Source of the DNA: Rutidosis leptorrhynchoides | Lineage: Eukaryota; Streptophyta; Magnoliopsida; Asterales; Asteraceae | Reading direction: 5' to 3' | DNA: 64,000 bases | Assembly (NCBI RefSeq): GCF_046630445.1 | Contig: NC_092338.1 | Location: forward strand, 205,017,501-205,081,500 | Part shown: positions 9,810 to 22,014 of the stretch, piece by piece | How positions within the stretch are numbered: position 1 is the stretch's first letter | How the letters are laid out: every line of letters begins with the position of its first letter | Notes under the pieces: model-generated | Told to the model about the DNA's origin: nothing | Databases searched by the model: none | Seen by the model: only the letters and a program-made list of their open reading frames with translations | Program-made: the position numbers and the translations under genes

Positions 9810-12800
9810 ATGAAGATGAGAAATGGTCCCGAACATGATAATGGAAGTACAAGCGAGGACGCCGAGTTTTCGGCCAAGGTTGAGGCCGTCTTTAAAAAGT
9901 TAAAAGCGGATTTTCTTACGGACGTCCGAAAGGTCTTTCAAGATTCGGTCGATGGGCAGGTGACCGATTTGATAAATGAACGAATGAAGGCCACTATCGA
10001 AGAGGCCCTTGATGCTAGAAATATCTATCCTCGCGGTGAAGGAGGCGAAGGAAGGCGGGACTTCCACTACAAGAACTTCAAGGATGCTCAACCCCCGATG
10101 TTTAATGGGGTGCGAGATCCCTTGAAAAGTACATGCTGGATCTCCGATATTGAGGGAGCTTTCCGTACCGCGGAATGTCCTCCCGAGAAGAAGGCGAGGT
10201 ATGGCTCTAGCATGCTACGAGAAGATGCTAAGTTATGGTGGGATGATAAAATCAACTTGCATGGTGAGGAACAATGTATGGGCTTGACGTGGGAAGAGTT
10301 TAAGAAGGAGTTTTTCAAGGAATACCGAACTTCTTCCAATCTCGATAGAATCCGGGACGAGTTGCACCATTTGCAACAAGGCTCAATGGACTTAGTTACT
10401 CTTAAGTCTACATTCTTGGCAAAGACTCGTTTTTGCCCGGAATATGTTGGTGATGATCATAAGCTCATGAAGGATTTCTACCGTACTTTGAATGATGAGT
10501 ACAAGGGGAAGATTAGTCGGGGTATGGCTAAGTCTTTTGATGAATTGTTCGAGTTGGCTCGGGGTTTTGAGCCGGAGGTTCCAAGAAAGAGTGATTTCAT
10601 GTTTTCCAAAAGAAAATTTGAAGGTTTTAGTTACTCTAACGCCTCAAGCAAGAAGAGCAAGAGCAAGAGCAAGAGGGGGGCCGAAAGTGTCAATAGTGCA
10701 AAGAAGGGCACTACCGGCGGGTTTTCTTATACGTGCTACAATTGTGGGCAACCTGGTCATATGGCTCGTGAGTGTCCGAAACCACGTTCCGGAAACAAAG
10801 TCACTTGTTTTAATTGCGGCAAAGAAGGGCATAAGAAGCCAGAGTGTCCCGACTTGCGAAACGACAATGTGAAACGGTTAGAGAAGGCGGCGGGTACGGC
10901 TAGGGGTCGCAACTATTTTATGACCAATGATGAAGCCAAACAATCGCACGAAGTTGTCTCAGGTACTTACATGGTTAATTCTAATCCGGCAAGGATTCTT
11001 TTCGATAGCGGTGCAAATTTGTCGTTTGTGTCTCCTAAATTTGTGCCTAAACTTAATAGACCGTTAGCTAAGTTAAGTCGTCCGATAGAATTCGAAATAG
11101 CGGACGGCAAGACGGTGCTAGTGGTTGATATGTGTGAAAATTGTGATGTTGTTTTTGGTGCCGAAACCTTTAAAATTGATCTTATTCCAATGACCTTGGG
11201 CGACTTTGATATTGTCGTTGGTATGGATTGGCTCGATCATTATAGAGCTGATATTGCATGCCATGATAAGTTTATTCGTGTGAAGACCCTAAGTGGGGGA
11301 GAGTTAATTATTCATGGTGATAAGCGAAGGAGACCGGTGCCGATATGCACTTTTGCTCGGGCACGTCGTTTTGTTGTTACCGGTGGCATGGCTTTCCTTG
11401 CTCATGTTGCTGATACTCGCAATGAGCCACCACCTATTCGTGAAATTCCGGTTGTTAGTGAATTCGAAGACGTTTTTCCGGACGAATTACCGGGTGTTCC
11501 GGCGGAAAGACAAGTTGAGTTTCATATTGAGTTGGTTCCGGGAGCTACTCCCATTGCTAAAACTCCTTATCGTTTAGCACCAACAGAAATGAAAGAGTTG
11601 TTAAATCAAACCCAAGAGTTGCTCGAGAAGGGTTTTATTCGACCGAGTGCTTCGCCATGGGGCGCTCCGGTGTTATTTGTGAAGAAGAAAGATGGTAGTA
11701 TGCGTATGTGCATTGATTACCGTGAGTTGAATAAAGTGACGATCAAGAATCGTTATCCATTACCTAGGATTGACGATTTATTTGATCAACTTCAAGGTGC
11801 AACGTATTTCTCTAAGATCGACCTACGGTCCGGCTATCATCAAATGCGGGTCCGTGAGGAAGATATTGAGAAAACGGCTTTTAGAATGCGGTATGGGCAT
11901 TTTGAGTTTGTGGTGATGCCTTTTGGCCTTACGAATGCATCGGCGGCATTCATGGATCTTATGAACCGAGTGTGCCAACCTATGTTGGACAAGTCAGTAA
12001 TAGTGTTCATTGACGACATACTAGTCTACTCGAAAAGTATGAACGAGCATGAACGTCATTTGCGTGAAGTATTGAAGACGCTACGAAAGGAGAAGTTGTA
12101 TGCTAAGTTCTCCAAATGTGAATTTTGGCTAAGGGAAGTCCAATTCCTTGGTCATATTGTGAACAAAGACGGTATTCAAGTAGATCCGGGGAAGATAGAG
12201 ACGGTGAAGACTTGGGGACGACCGACTACACCTACGGAAATCCGAAGTTTTCTCGGATTGGCCGGTTATTATCGTCGGTTTATCCAAGATTTTTCTAAGA
12301 TCGCTTCTCCATTGACGAAATTGACAAGAAAGAATGCAAGATTTAATTGGGAGAACGAGCAAGAGATTGCTTTTCAATTGTTAAAAGAGAAGTTGTGTCA
12401 AGCTCCGGTGTTAGTGTTGCCGGAAGGGGTAGAAGATATGGTGGTTTATTGTGATGCTTCCTTAAATGGTCTCGGGTGTGTTCTAATGCAAAGAGGTAAA
12501 GTCATCGCTTATGCCTCTCGACAATTAAAGGAACATGAAACGAGGTATCCGAGTCATGATCTTGAGTTGGCGGCGGTAGTACATGCGTTGAAAATTTGGC
12601 GCCATACTTGTATGGTGTCAAGTGTACGATTTATTCGGATCATAAGAGTTTGAAACATCTCTTTAATCAACGAGATTTGAATTATCGCCAACGTAGGTGG
12701 ATGGATGTGATGAAAGACTACGATTGTGAAATACTTTATCATCCGGGTAAGGCGAATGTGGTCGCGGATGCGTTGAGTCGAAAGAGTCAACATCCGGCGA

Positions 12801-14311
12801 TAAAAGTGGGGTCATTACGTTTGATTATTACCAACGATTTTCTTGAAAAGCTTGGTGAGATTCAAATAGAGGCATATGTTCACAACAAGCATACGGAGCG
12901 AATCGTGGGCCAATCGGAGTTTATTACTATGGGTCCGCGTGGTTTGTTATCTTTCCAAGGAAGGGTGTGGGTGCCTAAGATGGGTGATTACCGACGAGTG
13001 CTACTTGATGAAGCACATAAGTCAAAATACTCCATTCATCCGGGCGCGACGAAAATGTATCTTGACTTGAAGAAAGATTATTGGTGGCCGGGCATGAAGC
13101 GTGATGTTGTGAAGTATGTTGAGCAATGCGTCACGTGTTTGCAAGTAAAAGCCGAACACCAAAAGCCATATGGTAAATTGCAACCGTTAGAAATTCCGAA
13201 ATGGAAATGGGAGCACATTATCATGGATTTCATAACAAAGTTACCTAAGACGGCGAGAACCCAATTTGATACGATTTGGGTGATAGTTGACCGGTTGACG
13301 AAAAGTGCTTTGTTTCTTCCCATTAAAGAAGCGATATCGTCGGAGACCTTGGCTAAGTTGTTTATCAAGGAAGTGGTCGCTCGACATGGGGTTCCTATAT
13401 CTATTATTTCGGATCGAGATACCCGTTTTACATCTCGATTTTGGGAAAAGTTTCATGAGGATATGGGTACACAATTGAAGTTGAGCACGGCGTATCATCC
13501 TCAAACGGACGGTCAAACTGAACGTACGAATCAAACTTTGGAAGATATGTTACGGGCGTGCATTATTGATTTCAATGGTAGTTGGGATGAGCATTTGCAT
13601 TTGGTGGAATTCTCGTACAATAATAGTTATCATACTAGTATCGGGATGCCGCCATATGAGATGCTTTATGGGCGTAGGTGTCGAACCCCAATTTGTTGGG
13701 GTGAAGTGGGACAAAAGGAAATCGGGAGTACCGATTTGGTTTTGGAGACGAACAACAAGATTGATATTATTCGGGATCACTTGAAGAAGGCTCAAGATAG
13801 ACAAAAGTCGTATGCCGATAAACGTACACGAACGATCGAATTTCAAGAAGGTGACATGGTGATGCTTAAGGTTTCGCCATGGAAAGGTATTATTCGATTT
13901 CGAAAATGGGGAAAGTTAGCTCCTCGGTTTATTGGGCCATTCAAAGTTTTAGCTCGTGTTGGCGAAGTTGCTTATCGTTTGGAATTACCCGAAGAACTTG
14001 CGGGGATCCATAATACATTTCATGTTTCCCATCTCCGTAAGTGTCTTGCGGATGATTCTTCGTGGGTGTCGTTAGACGAGATTGAGCTAAATAATAAGTT
14101 AGAGTATGTTGAGGAGCCGGTTGCTATACTTGATGAAAAGGTTAAGAAATTGAGAAATAAGGAGGTGAGGACTTTTAAAGTCCAATGGCGTCGAAGTATA
14201 GGCTCCGAGTTTACTTGGGAGCCTGAAGAGTTTGTCTTGGCTTATCTTCCTGCTTGTCATGCGACGTGGATTGCGAGGTCGCAATCCGGTTCAAGTGGGG
14301 GAGAGTTGTAA
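9810..14311 (+). pseudogene. gag-pol of element B (chromovirus), about one break
   Basis: The gag domain occupies about the first 270 residues. A basic Ser/Lys linker and two CCHC knuckles follow ([28 protein letters not shown]). Protease has [15 protein letters not shown] has [22 protein letters not shown] and [10 protein letters not shown]. RNase H has [13 protein letters not shown] and [10 protein letters not shown]. Integrase has the HHCC region, [22 protein letters not shown] and [13 protein letters not shown], followed by a GPF motif and a chromodomain-like tail ([20 protein letters not shown]). This order with the C-terminal chromodomain places it in the chromoviruses, Tekay/Del branch. 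The reading frame ends inside the first bases of the 3' LTR. It has about one break and is treated as a fossil. Confidence 0.93.
14294..14306 (+). promoter_or_regulatory. polypurine tract of element B
   Basis: The purine-rich stretch AGTGGGGGAGAGT directly abuts the 3' LTR. It is the expected plus-strand primer and overlaps the end of the coding region. Confidence 0.8.
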
Positions 14312-16403
14312 GATCCTGTTTTCTTTTTGGGTTTGGACGCCGTCCAAACATTTGGGACGCCGTCCCAGTTTGAAGACCTGGACGCCGTCCAACATTTTGG
14401 ACGCCGTCCAGAATGGCTGGCAGGCATGTCTTTTTGCTATTAATTATTTTAGATGGGTATTTCGGTAATTTCACTTCTTGGACGAATTTTAAAGCCCTAG
14501 ATCAGTTTTGGGAGTCTCATTACTCCATTCACAATCACCAAACATCATCTACTTTAATTCTAGAGAGAGAGTGCTCTTAAGTGTGAGAAAGCTCAAATAA
14601 GAGAGGAAGAAGCTTGTTTCGGGTTCTAGCTCGAGCATTGAAGTTGTTCATCTCCTCGTTAGCTTCGTTTTGATTGTGGTGGTAAGCCCTAAAATTGATT
14701 TCTCTAGTAAATATGTTTAAGGGTTAGGGTTTGGGCTAATGTTGTACATAAAACCCATGTATGAGTGATTTGGGGGTTTTGGGTAAGTTTGGGTCATGAA
14801 GACCCAAATGGTGACTAACCTAGGGTTTTGAAAGGGTAAATGGTGTAAATGGGTCTTAAAGACCTAAGTAAATACTAATACACTTATAGTTAATGTTAGT
14901 GGGTGTGATTTGGGTTGTGGGTGACCCAAATGGGTGTGTTGACCTAGAAATGGGTCAAATGGGTCTTTGATGACCTAGGTTGTCTTGCATGTATGAAAAC
15001 GAGTTAACTTTGTGGTTAAAAGTGTGTTAATACCTTAATTGGCTAAAGTTAGGGTTTTTGGTGAAGTTAACCCATTATTAGGGTTAAAGGTGCAAAATGG
15101 GTCGGGATTGCACTTAGGGTCAAAAGACTCTAGATTGTTAAGTGAGTTGCTTGACCGACTTGAGTTGTGAATTGATTATGTGCTAAAATGTAATAGGTAC
15201 CTTACATTGACGTTGCAAGTTCGGTTATCTTACACGAAGACTTTGAGGTGAGTGGAATAATTATATGTGTATGTATATAATGTATCTATTTGTTGTAGCG
15301 TGAAAGGTGTAGTGTCGAGGTGTTAAGACACCACGTTTCACGTGAAGAGTGTAGCATCGAGGTGTTAAGATGCCACTCTGGTGTAGCATCGAGGTGTTAA
15401 GATGCCACCTAGGAGTGTAGTGTCGAGGTGTTAAGACACCACTCCGAAAATAATGAGTGTTGCATCGAGGTGTTAAGATGCCACTCGGGGTGATGTGCCG
15501 AGGTGTTAAGGTGCCACCCTAGGGGTTAGTGGTGCGAGGTGTTAAGTGCCCTAACGGATGTTATGAACACCGATGGCGTTTTCGCGAGCGCCGTTCCCTT
15601 GTACTATTGGTTAACCATGGTTATTTGTGTTGTAAGCATATTATATTATTCGAGTTATATTTATATGCGGATGTTATGCTAGCTTGGGGGTATTGGTGAA
15701 TTATAGCTTGTTATTGCAACGATAAGCTAATGTTGTTTGCTAGCATGTTTGCGGTTGCGTAAGTGTATGCAAGTAGGTATAATTATATATGTATTCGTAT
15801 AATTATTGCATTCACTAAGCTTTGCTTACCCTCTTGTTGTTTACTTTTTTATAGGCTCGGGCGTTGACAAGGGTAAGAGCGTTCAATTGGATTAGTGATC
15901 TCCCGCTTGTTTTGTTAGGGGATGCTTTTGGGTGTTAGCTTTTGGAGTTCGACCGAGATTGGGTAGTTTAACCCCAAACACCATGCTCTAGTGTCGTTTG
16001 GAACTTAAACTTATATTTGGTCGAAACTTTTATTTTTGAACGAAACTCGCAAAATGGGCGATGTGGGCCCGTTGATGTAATACTTGATTTGATGATGAAA
16101 ATCTCTTAGTTTCACTTATATTGACTTGTGGTAAAAAGGTTTTCGTTTGAAAGTGTCGGGAAGCGGGTTTTCCGCTCGTGTGAGTTGGACCCGTGATCAG
16201 TAGCTGGAAGGCCATTAGGACGCCGTCCCAATTGATTGGACGCCGTCCCAGTTGTGTTGAGCTGGACGCCGTCCCAAAACTTCGGACGCTGTCCCATAAT
16301 TCTGAGCTGGACGCCGTCCAGGATTCTGGACGCCGTCCAGATGCACTGCCTTAAAAAAAAAAAATTGGTACGCGTTTTGAGTTTATGAAGTCGGGTTGTT
16401 ACA
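14307..16403 (+). repeat. 3' LTR of element B
   Basis: 2097 bp, about 99.3% identical to the 5' LTR. It carries the same end clusters of GGACGCCGTCC and the hairpin array at 15299-15550. Confidence 0.95.
15299..15550 (+). repeat. hairpin array in 3' LTR of B
   Basis: The same seven-unit array as in the 5' LTR, with the GAGGTGTTAA core in each unit. Small differences from the 5' copy fall mostly outside the cores. Confidence 0.85.
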
Positions 16404-17917
16404 AGAAAGCTGATACTGGAGGTTCAGGAGCATCATCATCTAGACGACCAGCACCAGCACCAGAACCAGAACCAGAAATGCAACACGAACAAGAACCACA
16501 ACAATAGCCTGATCAGCACATACCTTATTATGATCTGGTACAGTTTGTTGATGAATTCATAGTATTCCCAATGAGGTCGCCAGTAGAATTCCCAGCGATT
16601 CCTGAGCACACTCTGCATCCTAATCTAAGATTTGATTGGAGATGGAGAGATTACGAGACATATCAAAGGAACAAATTCAAATTGGTAACAAAAAATGTAG
16701 AGGTGCCAAGGGTAATCGATTGGGCCCCTTTGGAAACGGTCCATCTAGCTGACCGTGTTAGACAGCTTTTGGTACAAAGGTATGGCAGTTCTTCTTTTAC
16801 AGATTGGGAACGTCTTTTCACCATTCGTAGACCTGTATATAAGGAATAGTGTGTTGAGTTGATGAGTACTGTATCACTTGATACAAATATAGTTAGAATA
16901 GATGATAGAAGATTTCTTAGGTTTATCCTTGGCGGTAGGATGTACAGAATGTCCATGCTGGACATGGCCAGGGCTTTACAGATATATACTCCTGGTGAGT
17001 TGCTACTACCCGATTGTACAAATTTGATTCATTATGGTGAAAGGGTAGATAGCAACTTTGACGCTGACGCCATTTGGAGGCGTATGTCACATTTCGATGT
17101 TTTTACACGAGCAGGAGGACACTCCTATACACATATTGACAGAGCCGAGCTTCGTATCATTCATAGATTTTTGGCTAACTCGATTACACAAAGAGGTAAC
17201 AATAAATAAAAAATAACCTTACATGATTTATTCTACCTAAAGTGTATTCGGGATCCTAGAAGCTTTGTCAATATCTCTTACTGTGTTGGTTTTTATTTAT
17301 CTAAAATGGTAGAAGGAATGCAGGACGGGAGTATAATAGGAGGAGGTATTTTTGTTACTCTCATTGGAGAGTATTTAGGTGTTGATAGGAACCAAGGGGG
17401 TCCATTACAGCTTTGTAGAGAACAGGTTGAGCCCTTAGGATTGAAAGTTTATGTGGGTGCTAAGGTATTGAAAAGTAGACGTAACCAGGCAGTACCCTAT
17501 GAGGGATCTCATCCTCAGGTAGAGAGAGGCTCAGACGAGGAAATGGAGGAGGCAGAAGACATTAGAGATGTCTTTCGAGATGCTATTCTTGACATCCACG
17601 TTCGTATAGATGAGGAAGCAATGACGAACGCGGCCAGACATAGTATGTATGAGCAGTGGAACTCCGAGCGAGTATACGAGGATTATAGGCGACGCCAACA
17701 CGATAGCTGGGTAGTTCATCAGCACCAAATCATGAGCCAGCTATCATATCAGGTACCAAATAACTATGTACCTACTCGACCTGCTCATTTTCCGCCACAC
17801 AGCCCCGATATCCGACCACCCTTTAACCGGTATGACTATAACCAAGCCTATCAGAACACCTATAATCAACAATGGAACCCACCTGATGAGATGAACTGGA
17901 ACCCCTATCCAGACTGA
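16404..17917 (+). pseudogene. Athila-type 3' ORF (env-position) relic of element A
   Basis: This coding region continues element A to the right of insertion B. It begins with a low-complexity part rich in Ala-Pro and Glu-Pro. A conserved-looking domain follows (HLADRVRQLLVQRY, ILGGRMYRMSMLDMARAL, FTRAGGHSYTHIDRAEL) that resembles the plant Athila ORF family found next to pol. The last 200 residues are acidic and then rich in Tyr, Asn, Pro and Gln. It sits where retroviruses carry env, but I see no clear signal peptide or membrane span. It has a few breaks and is a fossil. The family assignment comes from memory of motif style, not from a search. Confidence 0.6.
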
Positions 17918-20016
17918 TTTGGTTCTATTTGGTTATTTATATGATTTTTATGTTTTTATCTTTTTACTTATTCATGTTTAAACTTATGTTATTGAATATA
18001 CTTATGTAATTTTTATAATTTTTATTATTATTGTGTACTAATATTTCACATTTAGGATTTGAAAGTGGGATATTAAGTCCCATTTCAAATTGTCATGCAT
18101 GTTTATATTTGTATGTATGTATATTGTAAATTGTACAAAACAGGGTAAAACAGCGCATTTTCAAAGACTGGCATTAAGTTCAGCAAAAGCTACTAATTTT
18201 GACGACAAGACGACAAGATAAATGTGATGTAACAACAGACGGAATGAACAAATGATATGCACCATTTATCATTCAGCAAAAAAATGCCAATATGTTTGAA
18301 AACTTTGGTAAAATTTAATCATTTTTCTACGATAATCAACCTCAATAATTTAAATTGTTACTGATTTCTTGCAAATGAGGGCATTGCAAGATCTTAAGTG
18401 TGGGAAGGGGTTAAATTCTTTCAGATTTTTAAATTTTTTTACTTTAAACACTTGGTTACCATTAGAAATACTAGTAAAGTAGTAGTTGTATTAGAATCTA
18501 GTGCTCTCTGATAAAGAACAGCCCTAGTCTTATATACTGACTACCCAATTCTAGTAAAAATTTTCAAAATTTTCAATTAAATGAACTCAAAATCATGTTT
18601 ATACATATTTATGAACGATAAAACTAGGTGTTAACACCGAAATTATTGTTACCTCGGAAAGGACATAAATTGAAAAACAAACCAAAATGTTAAAATTCAT
18701 TTAAAATGGAATAGAGGACAATAAAAAGGAAAATAAAAGCCAAGTGTGGGAAAAATTACCAAATTATCTTAAACATATGTCACATATTTCTGTAACAAAT
18801 AATTGAAGATACTTTTGCTTTGGACTAAACTAAACTGTTTTACCCGATGAAAGAAAAGAAGAGATGGATCTACACGATGAATCAATTCCATCGTTAAAAG
18901 GAAGTAAAGTCTTTCGAAAAAGAAACGCGCTTCTTGATTTAGGTCAGGAAGTTGTCATCCAGACCAGCTGTAGGTTGACGAAAAATCTAGAAAAGTCATC
19001 TCTAAAATCAGCAGGAAATCCACGGACCTCAGCATAAAACAGGATCGCCAAGTGGTCAGATTTATCCTAACCATGAGATGGATTTATCTCGTACAATGGG
19101 GGCACCGTGTAAATTAGCTTGATAAGACTAATAAATCAGATCCCCAGAAAGGATAATCTCTTTTAAAGATCAAAAATCAGCTTTTAAGACTGATATTACT
19201 CAATCCTAGAGATTGACCTTAAAGATTGAGAATTACAAACTCATGGAATTCAATGATATCTAAACTCGAGCTTGAACGAGAAAATATTTTGATCAAAATT
19301 ACAAACCGATTTGTTTTCTGAAAACCCATTTTCAATGCGTTCATTACCATTGAACGTAAAATCCTAGGAATTCACCTGGAATTCATTAGGTCACCTGAAC
19401 CAAATCGGGTGTCAACCGTAAGAACGGTGGTTGCATAACATGGTCAAAGACAGGACCTTGTGCCAGACCGAAAAATCATAAGGGTGAGCTTTACTATTGC
19501 TCCTACCAAGGATAGAAATTGCGTCCGACACGTTATAGACCATAATTAAAAGCATGTCAGGGGACATTGCCTTAACAGTTGCTTGTTCAACGCTTTCCTT
19601 TACAACCGAATGGTAGTTTATCAAAAGGTAATATACGGAGCAAGTAAATTGGACGTGTTGCTTTCCTAATACAAGGTTAGCAAGTGGGTGACACAAAACC
19701 GCAAGTTTTGAGCTAAAATTTTCAAATCTGAAACCCACCAAACCCACAAAAATATTTTGCAAACACCGGTGAAGGGTTATTCCGGAAAACTTATCTAGGG
19801 TAAAAGCTAGATTTAATTTTCAAAAAAATCAAATGTTTTCATAAAGATCCAATTTCCTAAAGGATCTAAATTTTCATAAGTCATGTGAGACTGTAAACCA
19901 CATCGTTACTACCATTGTTTATACCGCCGTATTGAAATCACAGATGTATAAAGTGTGAAGAATAAAGAAGTGATTCTAGTATTTCAAGACGATATTGCTT
20001 GAGGACAAGCAACGCT
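17918..20016 (+). other. noncoding 3' region of element A
   Basis: About 2.1 kb without a supported gene, between the 3' ORF and the polypurine tract. It contains two extra copies of the tract-like string AAGTGTGGG (18396-18404 and 18742-18750). Confidence 0.7.
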
Positions 20017-20032
20017 CAAGTGTGGGAATATT
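20017..20032 (+). promoter_or_regulatory. polypurine tract of element A
   Basis: CAAGTGTGGGAATATT directly precedes the LTR start TGATAATGCT. The same AAGTGTGGG string recurs at 4942, 18396 and 18742. Confidence 0.65.
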
Positions 20033-22014
20033 TGATAATGCTAAAAACGAACATATATTTCATAGCATTATTCCTCAAGAAAGACAAGCTTTTAGTTGCA
20101 ATTGTTCTATTTACAAATGATATTCGTTTAAATAATAAAAGGTGAAGACAAAAGACAGATTCGACGAATTGAAGACGCAAATGACCAAAAAGCTCAAAAG
20201 TACAAAATACAATCAATAAGGTTCTAATTATTGATAAGAAACGTCTCAAAATTACAAGAGTACAAGATTCAAAACGCAAAGTACAAGATATTAAATTGTA
20301 CGCAAGGACGTTCGAAAATCCGGAACCGGGACTAGAGTCAACTCTCAACGCTCGATGCAACGGACTAAAAATTTCAAGTCAACTATGCACATGAATATAA
20401 TATAATATATAATTAATTCTTAAAATTAATATATATATATTATATTATATTTAAAAACCGTCGGCATAAAAAAACAAAGACTTTTGAGTCTCCCCAGCTG
20501 GTCATGCGATCGCATGGCCTGGAAGGCATAAATCCATGCGATCGCATGGTGCACAGTTCCAGCCCACATGCCTATAAAAATCGAGCTTTGGTGCACCACA
20601 AAAACACATATTTTTCTTCTCCTCATTCAACGTATAATATTTATATTTATATTAAAATTTTAATTTTAATTTATAATAATAAGGGTGTGTTAGCGAATGT
20701 TGTAAGGGTGTAAGTTGAAATTCTGTCCGTGTAACGCTACGCTATTTTTAATCATTGTAAGTTATGTTCAACCTTTTACATTAATGTCTCGTAGCTAAGT
20801 TATTATTATGCTTATTTAAAACGAAGTAATCATGATGTTGGGCTAATTACTAAAATTGGGTAATTGGGTTTTGTACCATAATTGGGGTTTGGATAAAAGA
20901 ACGACACTTGTGGAAATTAGACTATGGGCTATTAATGGGCTTTATATTTGTTTAACTAAATGATAGTTTGTTAATTTTAATATAAAGATTTACAATTGAA
21001 TGTCCCTATAAATAACCATATACACTCGATCGGACATGATGGGCGGGGTATTTATATGTACGAATAATCGTTCATTTAACCGGACACGGGAATGAATTAA
21101 TAGCCACTAGAATTATTAAAACAGGGGTGAAATTATGTACAATGACACTTGGCATAATTGATAACAAAGTATTAAAACCTTGGGTTACATTCAGTCGACA
21201 TCCTGGTGTAATTATTAAACAAAGTATTAAAATCTTGTTACAGTTTAAGTCCCCAATTAGTTGGAATATTTAACTTCGGGTATAAGGATAATTTGACGAG
21301 GACACTCGCACTTTATATTTATGACTGATGGACTGTTATGGACAAAAACCAGACGGACATATTAAATAATCCAGGACAAAGGACAATTAACCCATGGGCA
21401 TAAAACTAAAATCAACACGTCAAACATCATAATTACGGAAGTTTAAATAAGCATAATTCTTTTATTTTATATTTAATTTCCTTTATTTTATATTTAATTG
21501 CACTTCTAATTATAGCACTTTTATTTATTGTTATTGTATTTAATTGCACTTTTAATTATCGTACTTTTTAATTATCGCAAGTTTATTTTATCGCACTTTT
21601 ATTTATCGCAATTTCATTATCGTTATTTACTTTACGCTTTAAATTAAGTCTTTTATTTATTTAATATTTTACATTTTGTTTTAACTGCGACTAAAGTTTT
21701 AAAATCGACAAACCGGTCATTAAACGGTAAAAACCCCCTTTATAATAATAATATTACTTATATATATATTTGTATTTTTATAAATTTAAACTAATATAGC
21801 GTTAAGCTTTGTTTAAAGATTTTCCCTGTGGAACGAACCGGACTTACTAAAAACTACACTACTGTACGATTAGGTACACTGCCTATAAGTGTTGTAGCAA
21901 GGTTTAAGTATATCCATTCAATAAATAAATAAATATCTTGAGTAAAATTATATCGTATTTAATAGTATTTCCTTGTAAAATATAAGTTATTTTATATACA
22001 CCTCGCAGAACATC
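20033..22014 (+). repeat. 3' LTR of Athila-type element A
   Basis: Starts TGATAATGCT with an inverted repeat close to the end (AATGCTA...TAGCATTA). It carries two palindromes with core CATGCGATCGCATG and a TATA box (TATAAAAA, 20573-20580). The right end is set where copia integrase coding begins; a CA is available at 22007 or 22014, so the end is uncertain by a few bases. Confidence 0.75.
20503..20580 (+). promoter_or_regulatory. LTR promoter of A: palindrome pair plus TATA box
   Basis: Perfect palindromes at 20503-20516 (14 bp) and 20534-20549 (16 bp) share the core CATGCGATCGCATG. TATAAAAA begins 24 bp after the second. Transcription would start some 30 bp further on, in the AC-rich leader. 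Confidence 0.6.

Larger units (their letters stand above)
7329..16403 (+). mobile_element. Tekay/Del-type Ty3 chromovirus (element B), near-complete
   Basis: LTRs of 2102 and 2097 bp (7329-9430, 14307-16403) flank one gag-pol region in the order gag, CCHC, protease, RT, RNase H, integrase and chromodomain-like tail. The flanking 5-bp duplication is perfect (AGAAA, 7324-7328 and 16404-16408). A primer site for initiator tRNA-Met and a polypurine tract sit at the expected places. The LTRs differ at about 15 positions (about 0.7%), or roughly 0.3 million years. All parts are present, with about one break in the coding region. Confidence 0.95.
1..22014 (+). mobile_element. Athila-type Ty3 LTR retrotransposon (element A), left end outside window
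   Basis: A long Ty3-type element whose 5' LTR and start of gag lie before base 1. In order it shows a gag/protease/RT/RNase H/integrase region (1-4943), a small CCHC ORF (5108-5413), an AT-rich spacer, a 3' ORF region in the env position (16404-17917), a long noncoding stretch, a polypurine tract and one 3' LTR (20033 to about 22014). The protease signature DLGASINLMP and the 3' ORF resemble the Athila lineage. It is interrupted by a Cassandra TRIM and by element B, and it lies inside the integrase region of copia element E. Its coding regions carry several breaks, so it is a fossil. It cannot be dated because only one LTR is visible. Confidence 0.85.
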
